Source of the DNA: Parabacteroides sp.
Lineage (GTDB): Bacteria > Bacteroidota > Bacteroidia > Bacteroidales > Tannerellaceae
Reading direction: 5' to 3'
Assembly: GCA_028707405.1 (NCBI GenBank)
Contig: JAQWBH010000014.1
Coordinates: 1 to 33,941, forward strand
Length of the DNA: 33,941 nt
In this document: piece by piece, positions 27,626 through 33,941 of the stretch
Position numbering within the stretch: position 1 is the first letter of the stretch
Layout of the letters: every line of letters begins with the position of its first letter
Translations under genes and position numbers: made by a program
Notes under the pieces: model-generated
Told to the model about the DNA's origin: nothing
Seen by the model: the letters and a program-made list of their open reading frames with translations, nothing else
Database searches by the model: none

Positions 27626-29053
27626 ATGGAAACGAATAAACAGATAAAAGTGGGACTGATTGGTGTTGGTCTGGATACTTATTGGGGGCAGTTTGAGGGA
27701 TTGCTTCCACGTCTTATTAGTTATCAGAAAGAAATAAATGAACGTATAACATCCTTTGGTGCAACTGTTATTGATGCAGGAATGGTCGATACAGCCGAGA
27801 AAGCAGCTGCAGCTGCAGATTTTTTGAAAAGTCGGGATGTTGAGATACTTTTTGTTTTTATTTCTACCTATGCGTTGTCGTCGACTGTCCTTCCAATAGC
27901 CGATCGTATAAAAGTGCCCCTTGTTTTGTTGAATGTACAGCCTGTTCCGGCTATTGACTATGAATATATTAACAATTTAGGTGATAGAGGGAAGATGACG
28001 GGAGAATGGCTTGCACATTGCCAAGCTTGTTCTGTCCCTGAGTTCGCTTGTGTTTTCAATCGGGCAGGAATTAAATATGATATTGTCACCGGTTATTTAC
28101 AGGAACCGTATGTTTGGAAGGAGATAGAGGTATGGATTTCGGCTGTGCGCGTTGTTTCGGGCATGCGTAACAATCGAATGGGGATTTTAGGCCATTATTA
28201 TTGCGGGATGCTTGATGTTTACACCGATACTACATTACAGTCTATTTCTTTTGGAACACATATCGAACTGCTTGAAATGTGTGAACTCAAAGCATTGCGT
28301 GATACAGTCACGGCAGATGAACTTGAAGCTAAATATGTTGAGTTTGAAGAAAAGTTCGATATAGACAGCCATTGTGAGGAATATGAATTGAAGCGTGCGG
28401 CACAAACTTCAGTTGCATTAGACAAGTTAGTCGAAAAACATCGACTCGGGTCTATGGCTTATTATTATGAAGGCTGGCAAGGTAATGATTATGAGAATAT
28501 TGTTACATCTATTATTGCAGGGAACACGCTACTTACAGGTCGTAATGTTCCTATTGCCGGCGAATGTGAAGTAAAAAATGTTCAGGCGATGAAAATGATG
28601 TCGCTTCTTGGTGCTGGAGGGTCATTTTCGGAACCTTATGCCATGGATTTTAATGATGACGTAGTTCTTTGGGGGCATGATGGACCGGCGCATTTTGCAA
28701 TCGCTGAAGGGAGAGTACGACTTGTTCCGCTTCCTCTCTATCATGGAAAACCAGGTAAAGGTCTTTCTATTCAGATGCGTGTCAAACAGGGTCCGGTTAC
28801 ATTCCTTTCTGTCTGTGAAAGCAATAAAGGCGTTTCGCTGTTGATCGCTGAAGGCGAATCCGTGGCTGGTCCGACACTTCAGATCGGCAATACAAATAGC
28901 CGCTATCGATTTAGTTGTGGGGCTCGCGCATTCATGAACAATTGGTGTAAAGCGGGTCCGTCGCATCATTGCGCAATCGGAATCGGACATGTGGCAGATA
29001 AGCTGCAGAAAGTGGGAGACTTATTAAATATTCCTGTCTTTCGTATTTGCTAA
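27626..29053 (+). CDS. L-arabinose/L-fucose isomerase-family sugar isomerase
   Basis: A 475-residue cytosolic aldose-ketose isomerase of the AraA/FucI superfamily, with no signal peptide. The N-terminal [16 protein letters not shown] is the Rossmann-like domain. Metal-site candidates are Glu282, Glu313 or Glu315 (AGECEVKN), His351 (WGHDGPAHF) and His447/448 ([12 protein letters not shown]), spaced much as the two Glu and two His of L-arabinose isomerase. The C-terminal [20 protein letters not shown] is also AraA-like. The sequence is clearly divergent from standard AraA (which has a GHMLE-type segment), so the substrate is open: the operon with fucosidase and rhamnosidase suggests L-fucose or L-rhamnose rather than arabinose. 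It starts 4 bp after GH78 and ends 16 bp from the convergent mutS stop. Confidence 0.83.
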   Translation: METNKQIKVGLIGVGLDTYWGQFEGLLPRLISYQKEINERITSFGATVIDAGMVDTAEKAAAAADFLKSRDVEILFVFISTYALSSTVLPIADRIKVPLVLLNVQPVPAIDYEYINNLGDRGKMTGEWLAHCQACSVPEFACVFNRAGIKYDIVTGYLQEPYVWKEIEVWISAVRVVSGMRNNRMGILGHYYCGMLDVYTDTTLQSISFGTHIELLEMCELKALRDTVTADELEAKYVEFEEKFDIDSHCEEYELKRAAQTSVALDKLVEKHRLGSMAYYYEGWQGNDYENIVTSIIAGNTLLTGRNVPIAGECEVKNVQAMKMMSLLGAGGSFSEPYAMDFNDDVVLWGHDGPAHFAIAEGRVRLVPLPLYHGKPGKGLSIQMRVKQGPVTFLSVCESNKGVSLLIAEGESVAGPTLQIGNTNSRYRFSCGARAFMNNWCKAGPSHHCAIGIGHVADKLQKVGDLLNIPVFRIC

Positions 29054-29069
29054 ATGCGGAAAAAGGAAT

Positions 29070-31682
29070 TTATTTTCCATTGATAATTTTTTTTATCTCA
29101 TTGAGTTTGTTCAGGGCTTCCAGAGGAGTCAGGTTGTTGACATCCAGATTTTTTATCTCGTCGCGCACCTGACTAAGCACGGGATCGTCAAGCTGGAAGA
29201 AACTAAGCTGATAACCTTCGGCTGTCGATGCTATTTCGCGGATAGGTTTTGCTATACCATCTTTGCGATTCTCTGTCTCAAGTTCTTTTAGTATTTCAGA
29301 AGCACGCTTTACGATACTTTTCGGCATTCCGGCCATCTTGGCTACATGAATTCCGAAACTATGTTCACTTCCTCCCGGGACAAGTTTGCGAAGAAAGATC
29401 ACTTTATTGTTCACTTCTTTCACAGAGACATTGAAGTTTTTGATTCTTTTGAAAGAAGTGGCCATCTCATTCAATTCATGATAGTGTGTAGCGAAGAGCG
29501 TTTTTGCACGGGCTGTAGGATGTTCGTGTATATACTCAACTATAGACCAGGCAATTGAGATGCCATCGTAAGTGCTTGTTCCGCGTCCTAATTCATCAAA
29601 CAAAACAAGACTGCGCGAAGTCATATTGTTAAGAATATCTGCTGCTTCATTCATTTCGACCATAAATGTTGATTCGCCAACAGAAATATTATCCGAAGCA
29701 CCAACACGTGTAAAAATCTTGTCGACAATACCAATATGGGCACTTTCAGCAGGAACGAAACAACCTATCTGCGACATGAGTGTGATGAGTGCCGTCTGAC
29801 GGAGCAACGCTGATTTTCCAGCCATATTTGGTCCCGTGATGATGATGATTTGTTGTTTTTCGTCATCCAGATAGACGTCATTGGCAATATATGGTTCGCC
29901 AAGAGGCAGTTGCTTTTCTATCACTGGATGGCGGCCAGCTTTGATATCAATCACATCCGATTCGTCTACGATAGGACGGATATAGTGATTGCTTTCGGCA
30001 GCTTTGGCAAAGGAGAGCAGGCAGTCCAGACGTCCGATCAAGTTCGCATTCATCTGAATGGGCGGAATATATTCGGCAAGAGCTAGCACTAGTTCGTTAA
30101 AGAGGCGATTTTCCAATGACAGAATTTTATCTTCTGCGCCTAAAATCTTTTCCTCATATTCTTTTAGTTCTTCGGTTATATAACGTTCGGCGTTGACCAG
30201 TGTTTGTTTACGAATCCATTCGCTCGGAACTTTGTTTTTATAGTTGTTGCGTACTTCAATGTAATAGCCGAATACATTATTGAATCCTATTTTCAAACTC
30301 GAGATTCCTGTGTGCTCAATCTCCCGCTGTTGCACTTTCCTCAGATAATCCTTGCCTGAATAAGAAATCTCGCGTAATTCATCAAGTTCGCTGTTGACAC
30401 CCGAAGCAATCACACCGCCACGATTCAGTAGCGATGGAGGATCATTATTTATTTCCTTTTCAATGCGATCTCGAATATTGATGCATGCATTTAGTTGATC
30501 GCCAATTCTTTTGAGACAAGCTTCGTCGCTTTTGAGGCAAGCTTCTTTGACGGGCTCTACGGCATATAACGCTACTTTTAGTTGTACGATTTCACGAGGT
30601 GAGATTCTGTTAACCGCTACTTTCGAAATAATTCGTTCCAGATCGCCTACCTGCGACAATTGTTCGTCCAGGAGATCTTTCATCTCTGGGTGGCGGAAGA
30701 AATATTCCACACCGTTTTGTCGTTCTTCAATAGGTTTCACATCTTTCAGCGGGAATAAGATCCAGCGTCTCAGCATTCGAGAACCCATAGGTGAGATTGT
30801 TTTGTCAATGACACTAAGCAGACTTGCGCCCTCTTCATTCATTGCATCCACTAGTTCGAGGCTGCGGACCGTAAACTTATCAAGGCGAACATAGCGCTCC
30901 TCTTCAATACGAGTCAGTGCGATGATATGTGAAATATGCGTATGTTGCGTCTGATCAAGATAATATAAGATAGCTCCCGAAGCAATGATTCCCAGTTTTA
31001 GATGCTGAACTCCGAATCCTTTCAGATTTTTCGTTTCAAAATGCTTTAATAGACGGTCGTTAGCTGCATCAGCAGTAAAAATCCAGTCATCAAGTTCGAA
31101 GATAAAGAAATGCGGACCGAACAACTCTTCAAAATGCTTGCGGTAGTTACGTTCAACCAATACTTCTTTCGGCGAAAAATTGTTTAGCAACTTGTCTATA
31201 TAGTCGTTTGTTCCTTCGGCAGTCAGAAACTCACCGGTGGAAATATCGAGAAATGCAATTCCGCAAGTATCTTTCGCAAAATGGATAGCTGCGAGGAAGT
31301 TGTTCTCTTTATGGTTCAGAATATTATCATTAATAGAAACTCCCGGTGTGACTAACTCGGTAATACCACGTTTTACTAGTGTCTTGGCCTGTTTAGGGTC
31401 TTCCAGCTGATCGCAGATGGCTACACGCTTACCTGCACGAACAAGTTTAGGCAGATAACTGTCCAAAGCATGATGAGGGAATCCGGCCATTTCAATAAAA
31501 GTACCGTTCCCATTGGATTTTCTGGTCTGTACAATTCCTAATATTTCGGCCCCGGTTACAGCATCTTCTCCATACATTTCATAAAAATCGCCTACACGAA
31601 AAAGAAGAACTGCATCCGGATGCTTCGCTTTGATATCGAAGTACTGTTTTATTAAAGGAGTATCAACTGGTGCTTTAGCCAC
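29070..31682 (-). CDS. mutS: DNA mismatch repair protein MutS
   Basis: An 870-residue mismatch recognition ATPase. The mismatch-binding FYEM motif ([10 protein letters not shown]) is near the N-terminus, connector, lever and clamp domains follow, and the ATPase has Walker A GPNMAGKS at residues 617-624, the Walker B/signature region [14 protein letters not shown], and ATHYHEL. The product is full length. The start is GTG 31682, since the frame upstream reaches a stop four codons away and holds no ATG. The N-terminus [25 protein letters not shown]-type sequence resembles Parabacteroides-like MutS. It is a single gene, convergent with the isomerase gene and divergent from the fecR unit. A possible -7 box is at 31711-31718. 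Confidence 0.98.
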   Translation of the reverse strand: MAKAPVDTPLIKQYFDIKAKHPDAVLLFRVGDFYEMYGEDAVTGAEILGIVQTRKSNGNGTFIEMAGFPHHALDSYLPKLVRAGKRVAICDQLEDPKQAKTLVKRGITELVTPGVSINDNILNHKENNFLAAIHFAKDTCGIAFLDISTGEFLTAEGTNDYIDKLLNNFSPKEVLVERNYRKHFEELFGPHFFIFELDDWIFTADAANDRLLKHFETKNLKGFGVQHLKLGIIASGAILYYLDQTQHTHISHIIALTRIEEERYVRLDKFTVRSLELVDAMNEEGASLLSVIDKTISPMGSRMLRRWILFPLKDVKPIEERQNGVEYFFRHPEMKDLLDEQLSQVGDLERIISKVAVNRISPREIVQLKVALYAVEPVKEACLKSDEACLKRIGDQLNACINIRDRIEKEINNDPPSLLNRGGVIASGVNSELDELREISYSGKDYLRKVQQREIEHTGISSLKIGFNNVFGYYIEVRNNYKNKVPSEWIRKQTLVNAERYITEELKEYEEKILGAEDKILSLENRLFNELVLALAEYIPPIQMNANLIGRLDCLLSFAKAAESNHYIRPIVDESDVIDIKAGRHPVIEKQLPLGEPYIANDVYLDDEKQQIIIITGPNMAGKSALLRQTALITLMSQIGCFVPAESAHIGIVDKIFTRVGASDNISVGESTFMVEMNEAADILNNMTSRSLVLFDELGRGTSTYDGISIAWSIVEYIHEHPTARAKTLFATHYHELNEMATSFKRIKNFNVSVKEVNNKVIFLRKLVPGGSEHSFGIHVAKMAGMPKSIVKRASEILKELETENRKDGIAKPIREIASTAEGYQLSFFQLDDPVLSQVRDEIKNLDVNNLTPLEALNKLNEIKKIINGK

Positions 31683-31710
31683 AATGGAATGCTTTTATAT
31701 TTTACAAGTA

Positions 31711-31718
31711 CAAAGGTA
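31711..31718 (-). promoter_or_regulatory. possible -7 box for mutS
   Basis: Minus-strand TACCTTTG matches TAnnTTTG perfectly and would give a leader of about 22 bases before the GTG start. No TTG at a normal -33 distance is seen (the nearest TTTG is 13 bases away), so the call is partial. Confidence 0.4.
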
Positions 31719-31883
31719 CTGTTTTCTTCCCCAAAAAGTGCATTTTTGACTTAAATATATTGTTTCGACAGCGGGATGTTTTTGCATTTAGTAGTCAAAA
31801 GAATGCATTTTTATACCCTGGAATCTGTGTTGTTTTGTTTGAAGATAATCACTTGAATTTTATTTTAATAGACTAATTAGATG

Positions 31884-31913
31884 TTGCATAAAATAGTAAA
31901 TTGATTATATTTG
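31884..31913 (+). promoter_or_regulatory. Bacteroides-type promoter of the fecR-susC unit
   Basis: TTG at 31884-31886 and TATATTTG (perfect TAnnTTTG) at 31906-31913, 19 bases apart, the expected spacing for the housekeeping sigma of Bacteroidetes. The start point would be near 31920, leaving an untranslated leader of about 265 bases before the fecR ATG. Confidence 0.55.
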
Positions 31914-31919
31914 CAATAT

Positions 31920-32185
31920 TGGGAACGTGACAAGTGTCAGTTTATCTATTGTTTTATCGATATCAAATTGATTAAGTAATATTGACAAGTATATATGTTT
32001 GATTAAGTAAGAACCGGGAAGTTATTTCGGGATAAGGCAAACTTATTCTCAAAATTTCTGTGAGGCCATAAAAGACTATCTAGCGGTAAAAGATTTACTG
32101 AGAAGAAAAGTTTTTCAAAAAAGTAGTATTTCCTTTAAACGAAATTATATTTATATGACTCTTCTACTATAACAATTGGAAAAAG
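31920..32185 (+). promoter_or_regulatory. long fecR leader with palindrome and direct repeats
   Basis: Contains the palindrome TGACAAGTGTCA (31928-31939), a second TGACAAGT (31983-31990), and a 12-bp direct repeat TTGATTAAGTAA at 31968-31979 and 31999-32010, exactly 31 bp apart (about three helical turns). It contains no convincing gene and no recognisable sigma-factor remnant. The layout suggests an operator or a regulatory leader. Confidence 0.4.
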
Positions 32186-33169
32186 ATGAAAGAACAAGAC
32201 GACATAGATATTATATGCAATGGCCTTTTGAATGATAACGGCCGGCAAGATGAATTAAGATTGGAGCAATGGAGCAAAGATCATCCGGCGAGCAGGAAGC
32301 TCTACGATCTTCTGATGCATATCAAAATGCCAGAAAATATCGCTGAATATGCTGAGAGTCTGCGTGAGTCGATCCTGACCGAAGTTAATACAAAGATTGA
32401 GAGGTCTGCATTTGTTATTCGCGTTCTTCGCATATCGGCTGCCGCCGCTGTAATCCTTTTAATGATTGGAACATTCAGCTATCTGTCGTATAATGCCGGC
32501 TATCAGAAACAAAATAGTCAGCTTGTGAAGCTCGAAAATCCATTGGGAACACAAACTTCCCTTACATTACCTGATGGAAGCAGAGTAACACTTAATGCAG
32601 GATCAACGCTTTCTTATCCGACTGCCTTTACAGGGAAAGAACGTAAAGTATTTATTGAAGGCGAAGGCTTTTTCGAAGTAAAGCATGATATCAAACATCC
32701 ATTTGTTGTTAAGGCTAATGATATATATGTAAGAGTTCTAGGAACAAAATTTAATGTCAAGGCCTACAGCGAGGAAAGTAATATTGAAGTCACATTGAGT
32801 GAAGGAAGAGTTGAAGTCAGTTTGGAAAATGGAATTTCAGCCGTTCAGATGGAGCCAATGGATCAAGTGGATTTTGATAAGATGAAGCGGATATTTACAA
32901 AGAAAAGTGTTGATGTAAAGAATTTTACAGGATGGAAAGACAACAGGATGTATTTTAATGAGGAAACATTCGAAACAATAGCTCGGCAGCTAGAGCGTAA
33001 GTTTAATGTCCGCATACATATAAATTCGGATAGATTGAAAAAAACAGTTTTTACGGGAGACTTCGTTCGCGGAGAGAATTTGGATCAGATTTTGAAAGTG
33101 ATGACACATGATGAAAGAATTAACTGCAAGCGAGATGGAGATCAGATTTATATAAAGGAAATAAAATAA
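32186..33169 (+). CDS. FecR-family anti-sigma factor
   Basis: A 327-residue inner-membrane anti-sigma factor. The cytoplasmic N-terminus (1-80, with LRLEQWSKDHPASRKLYDLL) binds the sigma factor. One TM segment is at about 82-102 (LRISAAAAVILLMIGTFSYL). The periplasmic FecR domain starts at about 120 (GTQTSLTLPDGSRVTLNAGS), and a DUF4974-like STN-contact domain occupies about 255-325 (MYFNEETFETIARQLERKFN). The next gene is an STN-type SusC receptor, 155 bp downstream, its expected partner. Unusually, no ECF sigma gene precedes it: 503 bp separate it from the divergent mutS. The nearest sigma gene on the same strand is at 22796. Confidence 0.94.
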   Translation: MKEQDDIDIICNGLLNDNGRQDELRLEQWSKDHPASRKLYDLLMHIKMPENIAEYAESLRESILTEVNTKIERSAFVIRVLRISAAAAVILLMIGTFSYLSYNAGYQKQNSQLVKLENPLGTQTSLTLPDGSRVTLNAGSTLSYPTAFTGKERKVFIEGEGFFEVKHDIKHPFVVKANDIYVRVLGTKFNVKAYSEESNIEVTLSEGRVEVSLENGISAVQMEPMDQVDFDKMKRIFTKKSVDVKNFTGWKDNRMYFNEETFETIARQLERKFNVRIHINSDRLKKTVFTGDFVRGENLDQILKVMTHDERINCKRDGDQIYIKEIK

Positions 33170-33228
33170 TTGTCTAACAATAAAATAAAGAAAGGATTGC
33201 CCATGAAGAATAAAATAATGTAGCAAAA

Positions 33229-33260
33229 AAATCGGAAAATGTTGGCGCATCTTCCGATTT
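33229..33260 (+). promoter_or_regulatory. conserved hairpin in fecR-susC gap (copy 2)
   Basis: Inverted repeat AAATCGGAA (33229-33237) / TTCCGATTT (33252-33260), one A/C mismatch (33238/33251), an upper stem ATG/CAT (33239-33241 with 33248-33250) and the loop TTGGCG. It lies 59 bp after the fecR stop and 64 bp before the susC start, matching copy 1 at 674-706 (57 and 61 bp). A second small hairpin, AGAC-TTCG-GTCT (33264-33275), follows here; copy 1 shares the AGACTTC sequence (719-725) but not the pairing. Confidence 0.6.
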
Positions 33261-33324
33261 ATAAGACTTCGGTCTGAAATTTTTATCAGTAAACACGATT
33301 ACAAACCTAAAATCATGCAAAAGT

Positions 33325-33941
33325 ATGGATTTATATTCTAACAATGAGCAGATTATATCCAAATATCTGCTAAAAAAAGTATTTAATATCATGAGATCGA
33401 CTATAATACTATGCTTGCTGGCCACATTCTGCTCGTTTGCAGAAGTCGGCTATTCGCAAAAAACAGAGTTGTCGCTTCACCTTGAAGGGGTGACATTGCA
33501 AGAAGCATTTAATGCGATCAGATCACAAAGTGACTTTTCATTTTGGTATAGGAATGATGAAGTCAATCTTTCTAAAAAAGTATCGGTAAATGCATATAGA
33601 CAAAACATTTACAGTGTAATGGCCCAATTGCTGCATGGACAAGATTTGTCTTTCACCGTTGATGAGAAACATATTATCATTTATAAGAAAGACGCTCCTA
33701 ATGGGCAGCAGCAAACCAAAAAACACGTTACCGGAACAGTAACGGATCAAAAAGGGGAACCAATAATCGGAGCAAATATTGTAGAAAAGGGGACGACGAA
33801 TGGGATAATTACAGATAATGATGGTAACTTTAGTTTGGAAGTAACGTCAACATCAATCCTTCAGATTTCTTATATAGGGTATTTAACTCAAGATATAAAT
33901 ATTGGAAGAAATAGTAATTTCACTATTAAATTGATTGAGGA
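33325..33941 (+). CDS. SusC/RagA-type TonB-dependent receptor with STN domain, 5' part (3' end outside window)
   Basis: N-terminal 205 codons of an outer-membrane SusC-type receptor, cut by the window edge. The ATG at 33325 gives the extended leader MDLYSNNEQIISKYLLKK before the signal peptide MRSTIILCLLATFCSFAEVGYSQ-like stretch; ATG 33391 is a possible alternative. The STN domain follows (LSLHLEGVTLQEAFNAIRSQ to FTVDEKHIIIYKK), then the carboxypeptidase-regulatory-like domain (HVTGTVTDQKGEPIIGANIV to about FTIKLIE). The STN domain and the adjacent fecR imply cell-surface signalling. A susD partner should follow beyond the window. Family call firm, ligand unknown. Confidence 0.92.
   Translation, partial: MDLYSNNEQIISKYLLKKVFNIMRSTIILCLLATFCSFAEVGYSQKTELSLHLEGVTLQEAFNAIRSQSDFSFWYRNDEVNLSKKVSVNAYRQNIYSVMAQLLHGQDLSFTVDEKHIIIYKKDAPNGQQQTKKHVTGTVTDQKGEPIIGANIVEKGTTNGIITDNDGNFSLEVTSTSILQISYIGYLTQDINIGRNSNFTIKLIE

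Noticed and set aside
31683-32185. Search for a degraded ECF sigma gene ahead of the orphan fecR
   Set aside because: All frames in this gap are short. The longest, ending at about 32171, reads nothing like sigma region 2 or 4, so I see no remnant.
1-33941. CRISPR arrays, transposases, integrases, tRNA or rRNA genes
   Set aside because: I found no regularly spaced repeats, no transposase or integrase motifs, and no recognisable tRNA or rRNA sequence by reading. A tRNAscan or Infernal run would settle small RNAs.

Overview
The window looks like part of the chromosome of an anaerobic gut- or mouth-type Bacteroidales. It is AT-rich, it carries several SusC/SusD (TonB-dependent receptor plus surface lipoprotein) pairs, its ECF sigma factors and FecR anti-sigma factors are of the Bacteroidetes type, several genes are preceded by boxes resembling the Bacteroides promoter (TTG near -33, TAnnTTTG near -7), and it has a rubrerythrin. 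The MutS and YchF sequences suit Bacteroidales. A Parabacteroides/Tannerellaceae-like host is only an impression.

Layout. (1) 1-7654, plus strand: the 3' end of a fecR gene, a SusC-type receptor broken by an in-frame TAG, an intact SusD-like lipoprotein, a secreted phosphodiesterase/alkaline-phosphatase-superfamily enzyme with chitobiase-C-like and PA14 domains, and a terminator. (2) 7694-13298, minus strand: in transcription order an S-type sulfatase and a PIG-L/LmbE deacetylase (tight pair), then ychF and a TolB-like beta-propeller gene (ATGA overlap), then an ECF sigma factor without an adjacent fecR. A rubrerythrin gene with a clear terminator lies at 13299-13877, also minus. (3) 14088-22254, plus strand: a large secreted barrel-type protein, probably an unclassified glycoside hydrolase, then a SusC/SusD pair of the type without an STN domain, and a terminator. 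(4) 22796-29053, plus strand: a second ECF sigma factor without adjacent fecR, then an operon of GH29 alpha-L-fucosidase, GH78 alpha-L-rhamnosidase and an AraA/FucI-like sugar isomerase, with its own promoter. (5) 29070-31682, minus strand: mutS. (6) 31884-33941, plus strand: promoter and long leader, a fecR gene without adjacent sigma gene, and the 5' part of a third SusC-type receptor with an STN domain.

Taken together, the window is a patchwork of glycan and organophosphate acquisition loci laid between housekeeping genes (ychF, rubrerythrin, mutS). The enzymes suggest sulfated, fucosylated and rhamnosylated or N-acetylated glycans: surface SusC/D import, periplasmic trimming by sulfatase, deacetylase, fucosidase and rhamnosidase, and cytosolic isomerisation of a released deoxysugar or pentose.

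The most notable non-coding signal is a pair of hairpins, one in each fecR-susC gap (674-706 and 33229-33260). They share a 9-bp lower stem, one A/C mismatch, a 3-bp upper stem and a loop beginning TTGG, with compensatory base changes and nearly equal spacing to both flanking genes. This looks like a conserved regulatory element of sigma/FecR-controlled SusC operons.
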